This document shows positions 1 to 6,226 of a stretch of DNA of 8,800 bases, piece after piece. The stretch comes from Thermococcus sp. (GTDB lineage: Archaea > Methanobacteriota_B > Thermococci > Thermococcales > Thermococcaceae), in contig JAGGWM010000129.1 in the NCBI GenBank assembly GCA_021157445.1, forward strand, positions 1 to 8,800, read 5' to 3'. The notes beneath the pieces were generated by a model. It was not told where the DNA came from. It saw only the letters and a list, made by a program, of their open reading frames with translations, and did not search any database. How positions within the stretch are numbered: the stretch's first letter is position 1; each line of letters begins with the position of its first letter. The position numbers and the translations under genes are program-made.

Positions 1-518
1 AAATCAAGTAGAACTATTGCAATGCTCCATGAAATCGGCGCTAGAATAGCATATACAAACCCATTAGTGTCTAAGCGTTCTTCAGTCTCTCCCTTTCTAA
101 CAATGACAATTGCCAAAAACACCAAGAATGCTCCAATGATTATCTGAATGTCTATGATCCTCCCTAGGAACAAACGAGCCCACAGTATTGTCCAGAGTGG
201 ATAAGATGAAGTTATTGGGACAGTTCTAGATACCCCCATCAGCCTGAGGGCGCTGAAATAAAAGTAATCCCCTATAACAAAGCCAAATTGTCCAGAAATA
301 AATGCAATCAGGAGAATCTGCCAGTCAAGGGAAGCTATTTCAGCATAACTTTTGGTGAGCAAAAATAGACATGCATAGAAAAGTGCCGTGATATATAGCC
401 TGATTATATTAACGGTAACGGCGCTTTTGTTCCTCATTCCAATTTTCACTAGAACTGAAGCTGTTCCCCAGCCAAATGCCGAAATCAACGCGAGTAATGC
501 TCCAAGTAATGTGTTCAT
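1..518 (-). CDS. EamA/DMT-family membrane transporter, 3' end beyond window
   Basis: An open frame reads from ATG at 518 to the left edge (172 codons, no stop), so the C-terminal part is missing. The product is very hydrophobic, with about five helices (roughly residues 1-24, 34-57, 65-88, 94-112, 119-138) and the start of a sixth near 150. The opening GALLALISAFGWGTASVLVKIG and the internal GDYFYFSALRLMGVSRTVPITSSYPLWT stretch are typical of the first EamA repeat of drug/metabolite transporters, and the second repeat begins after a short charged linker (RKGETEERLD). Family members are inner-membrane exporters or permeases of metabolites; the substrate here cannot be told. A TATA-like element at 541-550 places the transcript start almost at the ATG and there is no clear Shine-Dalgarno, so the mRNA is probably near-leaderless. 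Family call is confident; substrate unknown. Confidence 0.88.
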   Translation of the reverse strand, partial: MNTLLGALLALISAFGWGTASVLVKIGMRNKSAVTVNIIRLYITALFYACLFLLTKSYAEIASLDWQILLIAFISGQFGFVIGDYFYFSALRLMGVSRTVPITSSYPLWTILWARLFLGRIIDIQIIIGAFLVFLAIVIVRKGETEERLDTNGFVYAILAPISWSIAIVLLD

Positions 519-540
519 GTTGGGAATAAAGATCACTCAA

Positions 541-550
541 CTTAAAAACT
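541..550 (-). promoter_or_regulatory. TATA box for the EamA transporter
   Basis: Minus-strand AGTTTTTAAG is preceded by a purine-rich CGAAACGTTA that could act as BRE. Its centre is about 28 bp from the ATG at 518, which suggests a leaderless or almost leaderless transcript. Confidence 0.5.
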
Positions 551-588
551 TAACGTTTCGAAAGTTATCTTATTCCTCCACCAGAGAG

Positions 589-596
589 TTTAAAAA
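589..596 (+). promoter_or_regulatory. TATA box for the box C/D sRNA
   Basis: TTTAAAAA lies with its centre about 25 bp before the C box at 620, after the purine-rich CCAGAGAG. The spacing fits initiation around 616-618, just before the C box, as expected for an independently transcribed archaeal sRNA. Confidence 0.5.
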
Positions 597-602
597 CTCC
601 AG

Positions 603-616
603 TATTAAAAAATAAA
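603..616 (-). terminator. T-rich terminator for the DUF2226-like gene
   Basis: The minus strand reads CTTTATTTTTTAATA here, about 60 nt beyond the stop at 676. Oligo-T tracts are enough to end archaeal transcription. A transcript ending here would be antisense to the whole C/D sRNA. This is inferred from base composition only. Confidence 0.35.
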
Positions 617-676
617 GTAGTGATGATCTCGGCAAATCTGAGCATTGCTATGATGACGATCTTGAGTGCTGATCTT
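616..676 (+). ncRNA. Box C/D guide sRNA, predicted to target tRNA-Leu(CAA)
   Basis: All four boxes of a two-guide archaeal C/D sRNA are present in order with normal spacing: C box GTGATGA (620-626), 11-nt guide TCTCGGCAAAT (627-637), D' box CTGA (638-641), 8-nt spacer, C' box ATGATGA (650-656), 12-nt guide CGATCTTGAGTG (657-668), D box CTGA (669-672). AAG before the C box can pair with CTT after the D box. Such RNAs bind L7Ae, Nop5 and fibrillarin and direct 2'-O-methylation of the nucleotide paired five bases upstream of D or D'. The D guide is complementary to ACUCAAGAUC, which contains U33, a CAA anticodon, G37 and A38; the fifth-base rule falls on C34 of tRNA-Leu(CAA). The D' guide would modify the G in AUUUGCCGAGA. 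The 3' end abuts the stop of the convergent gene. Exact ends are inferred. Confidence 0.88.
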
Positions 677-2352
677 CACCTGATCTTAATTTCAGCGTTT
701 CTGAGTTTTATGGGAATGTTCTGGTCCGTTGATACTTCTTTTATCACTTTTTCCAGACTCCTCATAATATCCTCACGTACCCTTTCATCAGAGACAATTC
801 CCAGTAATGTGTTCCTTTTGTCGAAACTTGCCTCAAGATCAACCATTACTACGCCATCCTTAAATTCCCAACCGAGGTTCATCCATCTGAACATTGAATT
901 TGGAAGCTCTGTAAACTCCTTTTGCAATCTCCTTCTTATTTCCTCTATTGCCGGCTTTATTTTGGTCTTTAATAAGGCTTCCTCAGCTTCTCTCTTTTTT
1001 TCTTCAGTTATGTAGGAGAGCTCCTCAACTCCAGCCTCCTTAAGAAGCTTCTCTATCTCCTTTTCCAGCTCTTCTTTCTTGCTGATTATTTCCTTAGCCT
1101 TGCTTGAAACTTCCTCCTCTTCTAAATGGAGCTCTACCCTGTGGACGGTCACGTATTTATTCAGCGCCCTTCCGATTTCCCTCGCGTGATTTCTTAGAAG
1201 CCTATTAACAACTCTCTTTGCCTCTTCTTTACTAATTCCGGAAACCTTGCCCCAAAGTGTTAGATTGATTTCGTGCTCGCTTCTTCCCTTTATATCCAAG
1301 AGCATCTTCTCGATGTCAATGCCAGCACTTTGGATGTCTTTGAAGATCACTCTAGCATAAGCTGAAAAGTAAGGCTTAACACTCTCATGTGCCTCCACTA
1401 TTATGTTGCTCTCCACCTTACGTGGAACAACGGCTTTTTCTTTCTCTTTTTCCTCTTCTTCCTCCTCTCCCGGGGCAGTTATCTTTGCCTGAGCGTTGCT
1501 TAATATTGGCTTAAGCCCGGCTTTTCTCCATATTATAGGAAGGTGCTTGTTAACAAAGTACAGCACTCTTCTCTCCAGAACCTCTCTTGAGCTCCTGTCC
1601 CCTTCGCTTGTCCCATGAATGTTTACGTGAAGGTAAATTACTCCAGAGCCGACTTCTCCAGTTATTCCTACTTTTTCTACAGAAACTTCGTTTAGGCTTT
1701 TTATTTCCTTCAGGAGTTCCTCTGCATACGTTTGAAGAACTGGTTTGAATATCTCCCCACCTACCACTTTGACCTCAATCTCTGGACCACTGGGTTTCTC
1801 CTTAGCTTTGGGGGATTTTTCAGAGGGTTTTTTCTCCTCCTTTTTTGGCAGCGCTTTCTTAGTCTCCTCTATTTCGGGTTCTTTTAATTCTTCTTTTTCC
1901 TTTTTTTCGAGAACCTTTTCCAGCAGTTTCTCCTTTTCTATCACTTCTACACTTTCGATTCTGTTCTCTACAAATATTTTTTCAAGCTCAACCTTTGGAG
2001 TCGCATTGTAAATTTCGAGGTTGTCAGTTATTGAGAGTTTCAAGGATATTTCATCAAGCCCGTACAAGTCCACTACGAGTGGATAGTTTATTATTTTCTT
2101 TAGAATTTCAGTACTATCGTCCCCAATTAACTTCCTCTTAGAGCCTAAAAGATCTATCTGAGCTGCTAAGAGCTTTTTTCTATCTAACAGAATTATGGCA
2201 TAGTACTTTTCTTTTTCGTCCTTTGTGAATATTTTCAAAAATAGTCCTTTAAACTCCGGATTGGAAAAAGTGTTGTAGATTAAATCAAGCAGTTCTTGTT
2301 TTTTGGTGCATACAATGTTCTCTTCAAGTGGTATGACATTTGGGAGCTGCAT
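676..2352 (-). CDS. DUF2226-like multidomain protein of unknown function
   Basis: A 558-residue soluble protein with no signal peptide or membrane helix. I chose ATG 2352 (MQLPNVIPLEEN), because GGTGG at 2362-2358 sits 5 nt before it, whereas the in-frame ATG at 2364 has no RBS and lies at the predicted transcript start. Residues 1-140 form an N-terminal alpha/beta domain resembling archaeal DUF2226. Next come a Lys/Glu/Pro-rich linker (about 141-192), a globular unit (200-292), an acidic linker of mostly Glu and Lys (295-308), a second unit (321-411), a charged coiled coil (417-445) and a third unit (463-557). Units 1 and 2 share the pattern E..KP....YA......I, then IEK....I.G, then a Val/Leu helix with H.....R and a final beta strand; unit 3 is a weaker match. 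I see no catalytic motif. The family name comes from memory of archaeal annotations and is moderately sure. The function is unknown. Confidence 0.8.
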   Translation of the reverse strand: MQLPNVIPLEENIVCTKKQELLDLIYNTFSNPEFKGLFLKIFTKDEKEKYYAIILLDRKKLLAAQIDLLGSKRKLIGDDSTEILKKIINYPLVVDLYGLDEISLKLSITDNLEIYNATPKVELEKIFVENRIESVEVIEKEKLLEKVLEKKEKEELKEPEIEETKKALPKKEEKKPSEKSPKAKEKPSGPEIEVKVVGGEIFKPVLQTYAEELLKEIKSLNEVSVEKVGITGEVGSGVIYLHVNIHGTSEGDRSSREVLERRVLYFVNKHLPIIWRKAGLKPILSNAQAKITAPGEEEEEEKEKEKAVVPRKVESNIIVEAHESVKPYFSAYARVIFKDIQSAGIDIEKMLLDIKGRSEHEINLTLWGKVSGISKEEAKRVVNRLLRNHAREIGRALNKYVTVHRVELHLEEEEVSSKAKEIISKKEELEKEIEKLLKEAGVEELSYITEEKKREAEEALLKTKIKPAIEEIRRRLQKEFTELPNSMFRWMNLGWEFKDGVVMVDLEASFDKRNTLLGIVSDERVREDIMRSLEKVIKEVSTDQNIPIKLRNAEIKIR

Positions 2353-2366
2353 CTCTACCACCATTA

Positions 2367-2387
2367 GGTATATATATCAAATATACC
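2367..2387. promoter_or_regulatory. Promoter with 7-7-7 inverted repeat ahead of the DUF2226-like gene
   Basis: GGTATAT (2367-2373) and ATATACC (2381-2387) form a perfect inverted repeat with a 7-nt spacer. It contains the minus-strand TATA element GTATATTT (2386-2379), whose spacing puts the transcript start near 2360, giving a short leader with GGTGG at its 5' end. The overlap of a dyad with the core promoter could be an operator, though AT-rich dyads also arise by chance. Confidence 0.45.
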
Positions 2388-2436
2388 AAAACCTGAATAA
2401 AGGTTAGGAAACCACCACAATCAAAGTCCATTTGAG

Positions 2437-2447
2437 CATATATTTAA
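2437..2447 (+). promoter_or_regulatory. TATA box for the TrkA-N/DHH gene
   Basis: CATATATTTAA lies with its centre about 34 bp before the ATG at 2476. Initiation near 2465 would leave a leader of about 12 nt carrying GGTGA at 2466-2470. Confidence 0.55.
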
Positions 2448-2475
2448 GCATTATTGTCCTTATAAGGTGAGCACC

Positions 2476-3939
2476 ATGAGAGTGTTAATACTTGGTGGGG
2501 GAGCCATAGGGAGAAGTATTGCCCAAATGCTCAAAGGTGAATTTGACGTTGTTATTATAGAACAAGATGATATTAGGGCAAAGTCCCTTAGCGAAAGTGG
2601 GTTTCACGTTATTCACGGTGATTTCTCTTATACGGCCTCTTTGTTGAAAGCTGGCATTGACAAAACAGATTTGATTATAATAACAACGATGGATGTACGC
2701 AAGATAAAGAGAACGATACAAACAATTAAAAACAACAATTCCGAGGTTCCGATTTTGGTTCTCCTTCCCGACGACATAACCGTTGAAGAACTAGCGTCTC
2801 AAATAAAAGAAGAATTTGAAACTGAAGTTAAAATAGACTACGCCATCTCTCCAAGAGAAGCCCTTATCAAAGTAATCGTTGAAATGGTGGAAGATATTGG
2901 AAAGAGGAAAAATGCAGTTTTACTCACCAAAAAGCTTTCGGAAATAAAACAAAAGACTGACTCCCTCTTAATAGTTATGCATGATAATCCCGACCCAGAT
3001 GCTATGGCTAGTGCTGCTGCCCTCCAGGTTATAGCCCAAAACATGGGACTAAAGACCACCATTGTTTATGGAGGCGAGATAACCCACCATGAGAATAGGG
3101 CTTTTGTTAATCTTCTTGGGTTGGACATGAGAAGAGTTTCTTCGGGTTCTTATGAAATTAAAAGGCATTCTGCCATAGCTTTAGTTGACTGTCAGCCCAA
3201 TGGAAATTTGAGTATTTTAGACGATGAAGACCTTAAAAAGATAGAAATACTGGTGGATCACCACCAGCTTCTTCAAAATTTGGAAGAAAAACTTCCTAAA
3301 AATGCATTTTTTGATATTAGGCCGGAGGTCAATGCCACCTCTTCAATAATGGTGGAATACCTGAAGCACCTCAATATGGAGATCAACGAACTGCTCGGCA
3401 CCAGCCTTTTCTATGGCATCTATATAGACACGAAGAAATTCTCAAAGCTTAACCACACCGATCTTGAAGCATTAGCCTTTTTAGCGGGAAAAGTAGATTA
3501 TGACATTTTGGAAAAGATTGAGTCTCCAGACATTTCAACTGAAACCGCGGAAGTTTTAGCTAGGGCAATTCTAAACAGGAAAATGTATAAGAACATTGTT
3601 ATCTCAAACGTGGGCTTTATAACCAACAGGGATGCAATTCCAGAGTCTGCGGACTTTTTGCTTAGGCTAGAGGGAGTTAATACCGTTTTAGTTTTTGGAA
3701 TAGTTGATGATAGAATTGAAATCTCTGCCAGAACGAGGGATGTAAGGGTAAATGTGGGTAAGGTCTTGAAGGAGGCTTTTGGAGACATAGGCAGCGGCGG
3801 AGGGCATCCGCAATCAGGGGGAGCAAGAATCTCATTGGGAATATTCAAACTCGCTAAGGACAAGGATTCCCTCTTAAAATTGGTAGAAGAGGCAATAACA
3901 GAGAAATTCCTAGAGGCATTGAATGTCAAAGAGAGCTAG
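2476..3939 (+). CDS. TrkA-N/DHH/DHHA1 phosphoesterase
   Basis: A 487-residue cytosolic protein. GGTGA at 2466-2470 stands 5 nt before ATG 2476, so the upstream in-frame GTG at 2467 is part of the RBS and not the start. Residues 1-130 are a Rossmann-type TrkA-N domain: ILGGGAIGRSIA (GxGxxG class), then E29-Q30 as a likely ribose-binding acid and a HGDFSY segment. Residues 155-320 are a DHH domain with motif I HDNPDPDAMAS (169-179), DCQP at 238-241, and the signature VDHH (260-263). The C-terminal DHHA1 domain carries GSGGGHPQSGGA (439-450). The metal-binding Asp and His residues are all present, so it should be an active Mn/Mg phosphodiesterase or phosphatase, as in NrnA-like nanoRNases, pAp phosphatases and c-di-AMP phosphodiesterases. 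The TrkA-N half may sense NAD(H) or another nucleotide. The exact substrate is not determinable here. Confidence 0.9.
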   Translation: MRVLILGGGAIGRSIAQMLKGEFDVVIIEQDDIRAKSLSESGFHVIHGDFSYTASLLKAGIDKTDLIIITTMDVRKIKRTIQTIKNNNSEVPILVLLPDDITVEELASQIKEEFETEVKIDYAISPREALIKVIVEMVEDIGKRKNAVLLTKKLSEIKQKTDSLLIVMHDNPDPDAMASAAALQVIAQNMGLKTTIVYGGEITHHENRAFVNLLGLDMRRVSSGSYEIKRHSAIALVDCQPNGNLSILDDEDLKKIEILVDHHQLLQNLEEKLPKNAFFDIRPEVNATSSIMVEYLKHLNMEINELLGTSLFYGIYIDTKKFSKLNHTDLEALAFLAGKVDYDILEKIESPDISTETAEVLARAILNRKMYKNIVISNVGFITNRDAIPESADFLLRLEGVNTVLVFGIVDDRIEISARTRDVRVNVGKVLKEAFGDIGSGGGHPQSGGARISLGIFKLAKDKDSLLKLVEEAITEKFLEALNVKES

Positions 3940-4145
3940 CCCTTCTTTGCTTCTATCAATATTATGTCCCCAATTGCGGTTACCCTTTCATAGGGAATTC
4001 CAACCTTTTCTCCTGGAAGCCCAAGTGCCAGTATTCTTCCCTCTCCCCTGTCGATCTCTATCAAGACCTCATCAACGTAACCGATGTAATATCCTTTGGT
4101 GTTGTATATCTGTTTTCCATAAAGCTTTGACAGCCTCATTACCAT
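3936..4145 (-). CDS. Small PRC-barrel domain protein
   Basis: The frame could start at ATG 4157, but GGTGA (4155-4151) lies 5 nt ahead of ATG 4145 and the TATA box puts the transcript start near 4157, so ATG 4145 (MVMRLSKLYGKQIYNTKG) is chosen, giving 69 residues. The whole protein is one PRC-barrel: LSKLYGKQIYNTKGYYIGYVDEVLIEID, then GRILALGLPGEKVGIPYERVTAIGDIILIE. These beta-barrels are protein-interaction or RNA-processing modules (RimM, photosynthetic reaction-centre H subunit), and archaeal single-domain versions have been linked to FtsZ/SepF-based division (CdpB proteins). It has its own promoter inside the tail of the upstream small membrane gene. Its stop shares the palindrome CTAG with the stop of the convergent DHH gene. 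Domain confident, cellular role unknown. Confidence 0.85.
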   Translation of the reverse strand: MVMRLSKLYGKQIYNTKGYYIGYVDEVLIEIDRGEGRILALGLPGEKVGIPYERVTAIGDIILIEAKKG

Positions 4146-4177
4146 ATCGCTCACCATTTGAAATTGGGAGTTTTTCC

Positions 4178-4189
4178 TTTTAAATTTTC
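4178..4189 (-). promoter_or_regulatory. BRE/TATA promoter for the PRC-barrel gene
   Basis: Minus-strand GAAAATTTAAAA combines a BRE-like GAAA with TATA element ATTTAAAA (4185-4178). The centre is about 25 bp from 4157, leaving a leader of about 12 nt with GGTGA. It overlaps the last codons of the frameshifted small membrane gene. Confidence 0.6.
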
Positions 4190-4393
4190 TTACTTATCCT
4201 TGCAGTGTTTTCAAGGGAAGATTTGAGAAAAATGACCACAGTTGCAATCACACTCCCCGCAACTCCCACCAAAACAACACCCACCGTTGAACCCTCAATT
4301 TCCGAAAGCTCGGAGTTCATAAAAAGTAAATTTGCAAGCACAAATCCGCCAAAATAAGCAAACGGGATGCTACCAAAAGGGATTTTCCATCAT
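4180..4393 (-). pseudogene. Frameshifted small two-helix membrane protein
   Basis: ATG 4393 overlaps the riboflavin kinase stop as ATGA and has a strong RBS, GGAGGT, six bases upstream. The frame reads MMENPFW and then stops. If one base is skipped in the run CCCTTTT (4381-4375), the reading continues for 64 codons without a stop to TAA 4182-4180, giving about 70 residues: MMENPFGSIPFAYFGG, a first helix (about 8-24), a charged loop with NSELSEIEG, a second Gly/Val-rich helix (36-55), and a basic tail KKI. Good translation signals plus a long open second frame argue for a recent indel, a sequencing error, or +1 slippage on TTT-T, rather than an old decayed gene. I do not recognise the family. 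No in-frame ATG precedes the first helix in the long frame; an internal ATG at the loop would lose it. Confidence 0.6.
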
Positions 4394-5025
4394 TTCACTA
4401 CCTCCACTTTAACCTTTGAACCATCCTTTAGATTAAGCTTTTCCCTAAGACACACGGGAGCTACTACCTCCGCAATTCTTGGGGGATGTATTGTTCGGGA
4501 GGGAACAACTATAGCCCCTTTAATTCCATTTATCCTGACTTTGTAAGCCTTTACATCCCCAAAAGCCCTGCCTCCTTTGGTAAAACCAGGGATTATTATA
4601 GGCTCCACGTTGTAGAGGGCATCGTAGATTGTCTTGGGGAATATTATCAAAAGATTTAGAGTTCCCGGATATGGATTAAAGCCGAGATGCTCCTTTATTC
4701 TGTCTCTGTACTGTTCCACGTAATATCTTCCTTCTCCAACTCCAGAAACAACTTCACCCAAGATATATTTACCATACAAAATTTTCCCAATCTCGTCAAA
4801 TATATCTTCAAGAAGCTTCAATCCATCGGGAGTTACCTCTACAAAAGTTTTCTTTCCAGAAACTTCGCGCCTTAGATACCCCATTTTCTCCATGTTATCG
4901 AGCTTTCTTAGCAGCGTTTGAGGTGAAACCCCCATTTCCTTGGAGAGCTCCCTGAGAGTTATCTTAACTTTATCCCCAACAGCACCTCTCTTGGCGAGGG
5001 AAATAAGCAGTTTAATTTCCTCCAT
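4390..5025 (-). CDS. ribK: CTP-dependent riboflavin kinase with N-terminal HTH regulator domain
   Basis: The product makes FMN from riboflavin using CTP, as archaeal RibK enzymes do. I chose ATG 5025 (211 residues): GGTG lies about 7 nt upstream, and the longer frame begins only with TTG at 5055 deep in the endonuclease V gene. Residues 1-70 form a winged helix ([36 protein letters not shown], then a wing through [11 protein letters not shown]). Residues 88-211 are the kinase: [10 protein letters not shown] (97-106), [12 protein letters not shown] (114-125) with the T and N of the GTLN nucleotide/metal site, FGDVKAY (155-161), and [16 protein letters not shown] near the end. The combination matches the RbkR type, in which the HTH represses riboflavin genes while the kinase makes FMN. 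It overlaps endonuclease V by 14 nt and the next small gene by 4 nt. The regulon cannot be seen here. Confidence 0.93.
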   Translation of the reverse strand: MEEIKLLISLAKRGAVGDKVKITLRELSKEMGVSPQTLLRKLDNMEKMGYLRREVSGKKTFVEVTPDGLKLLEDIFDEIGKILYGKYILGEVVSGVGEGRYYVEQYRDRIKEHLGFNPYPGTLNLLIIFPKTIYDALYNVEPIIIPGFTKGGRAFGDVKAYKVRINGIKGAIVVPSRTIHPPRIAEVVAPVCLREKLNLKDGSKVKVEVVK

Positions 5026-5572
5026 TTTCAGCACCCTTGGAAAGTTTGTCTGCAATCCTCAAAGGTTTCGGATAATCACTTTCGTTAATGATCTCAACAA
5101 TTTTCTTTGCAGAGTCAAGATCAATTAAATTGCCAACACTTACATAAGCTTTTCCCACCTTCACGAAATCTTTGGTGCCGCGTAAAGGGCGTTTCGCAAC
5201 CCCTATTGTGGGCTTGTTAATCAGCAAACCTATATGTGATGCCAAGCCGTATCCCCTTGGATGTGCCTTTCCGTGCCCCTCCACAAGGAGAACGTCAAAC
5301 TCCTCGTCCTTTAACAGCACTAATATTGGTCTTGTCTCTCTCAAAAAGAAGTACGTGGGGATGTAAGGGAAGCTAACCTCTGTTCTAGCGACTTTTGTTT
5401 TTAAAACCTCACAGGAAGGGAAGGAGCATAAAACAAAAGCCCCTCTTGCCTGATTTCCCTTGTAGGATACGTCAACTGCGGCAATGCTTTTAACCTTTGA
5501 GATATCCAGAGGCTTTTCTATTATTTTTCTGCTCAGCTTCCTTTGAGCCTCTGCAATCTTTTTAAAGTTCAT
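5012..5572 (-). CDS. nfi: Endonuclease V (deoxyinosine 3' endonuclease)
   Basis: Endonuclease V nicks DNA one nucleotide 3' of deoxyinosine to start repair of adenine deamination, a frequent lesion at high temperature; homologues can also cut inosine in RNA. ATG 5572 ([17 protein letters not shown]) is preferred to TTG 5587, with GAGGAG 7 nt upstream; this gives 186 residues, slightly short for the family. Visible motifs: AAVDVSY with D34, the lesion-recognition wedge PYIP (69-72), LRE with E79, [19 protein letters not shown] (97-115), and [10 protein letters not shown] (143-152). Where E. coli has the second catalytic Asp in VDGHG, this protein has Glu (E98), and where E. coli has His in SPGH it has Asn (N148). 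The start overlaps the translin gene by 11 nt and the end overlaps ribK by 14 nt, which indicates one transcription unit. Confidence 0.93.
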   Translation of the reverse strand: MNFKKIAEAQRKLSRKIIEKPLDISKVKSIAAVDVSYKGNQARGAFVLCSFPSCEVLKTKVARTEVSFPYIPTYFFLRETRPILVLLKDEEFDVLLVEGHGKAHPRGYGLASHIGLLINKPTIGVAKRPLRGTKDFVKVGKAYVSVGNLIDLDSAKKIVEIINESDYPKPLRIADKLSKGAENGGN

Positions 5573-6182
5573 TCCTCCACTCCTCAAGCTTCTTTTCTAA
5601 ATCTTTGTTAATTTTTGCCCTTGTTAAATCTTCCAGAGTTCTCTCTAGAATATACCTTGCCTGATCCTGTTTTTGCCTCACGTTTACAAGACCCTTCGGG
5701 TATTCAAGAGTGACAAGCTCATCATAAACTTTCTCCATAAATGCATAAACTTCTTGAGCTCTCTCTATTTCTCCCTTCAGCAAGAGAGTCAGAAAATACC
5801 TTCTCAGCTCCCCGATGAAGTCCCCAATTCCCAGAGCATAGTCAGCTTCAGGGATTCCAATCTCTCTCGGAGAGGGAAACTCCTCCCCAAGAAGATAGCG
5901 GTAAAAAAGCAATGCTTCCACGTATTCTTGATGGGCGTTCTGGACATAGCCTGTAAAGTAAAGATCCTCGTGACCTTTGAGCTCCTCTTTTAGTCTTTTA
6001 ACGAGCTCCTCAGCTTTTTTCAGTCTCTCCTTTGCAGTCTTGAACTCTCCCCTATGCAGAGCCTTTATTGAATCCCCGCTTAGCCTCACGATCTCCCGAG
6101 TAAGTTTGAGGGCTTCTTCCCTTAATTCGTCCTTTTTATCAAGAACTTCTCTTATCTCTCCTATTATCTCAGAAATGTTCAC
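5562..6182 (-). CDS. Translin/TRAX-family protein
   Basis: An all-helical protein of 206 residues. I start it at GTG 6182 ([26 protein letters not shown]), because GGTGG lies 7 nt upstream and the TATA box at 6221-6214 puts the transcript start near 6193; the longer frame from ATG 6230 would begin inside the H/ACA RNA. The core [27 protein letters not shown] (71-97) and [23 protein letters not shown] (109-131) are the translin/TRAX hallmarks. E86 and E89 in QEYVEA and D121 in GDFIGELRR match the acidic triad of TRAX, the nuclease subunit of C3PO, so this is likely an active RNase that assembles as a barrel. Eukaryotic C3PO removes siRNA passenger strands and tRNA 5' leaders; the archaeal role is open. 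It heads the run with endonuclease V and ribK. Confidence 0.9.
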   Translation of the reverse strand: MNISEIIGEIREVLDKKDELREEALKLTREIVRLSGDSIKALHRGEFKTAKERLKKAEELVKRLKEELKGHEDLYFTGYVQNAHQEYVEALLFYRYLLGEEFPSPREIGIPEADYALGIGDFIGELRRYFLTLLLKGEIERAQEVYAFMEKVYDELVTLEYPKGLVNVRQKQDQARYILERTLEDLTRAKINKDLEKKLEEWRNEL

Positions 6183-6213
6183 TCTTACCACCAAAGAAAT
6201 GTTCGATTGTGAA

Positions 6214-6221
6214 GATAAAAA
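6214..6221 (-). promoter_or_regulatory. TATA box for the translin operon, also a T-run after the H/ACA RNA
   Basis: Minus-strand TTTTTATC lies about 25 bp before the predicted translin start site at 6193. The same five T residues come right after the ACA box (6232-6230) of the H/ACA RNA, so they may also help to end that RNA. Confidence 0.55.
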
Positions 6222-6226
6222 CCTTC

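Noticed and set aside
388..615. Plus-strand 75-residue open frame with a hydrophobic N-terminus
   Set aside because: Antisense to the EamA transporter; hydrophobicity is mirrored from membrane helices, and no promoter or RBS precedes it.
620..1015. Plus-strand 131-residue open frame starting inside the C/D sRNA
   Set aside because: Its first codons are the C box and guide of the sRNA and the rest is antisense to the DUF2226-like gene, without RBS or recognisable domain.
3923..4183. Plus-strand 86-residue open frame
   Set aside because: Antisense shadow of the PRC-barrel gene beginning inside the DHH gene; no RBS, atypical composition.
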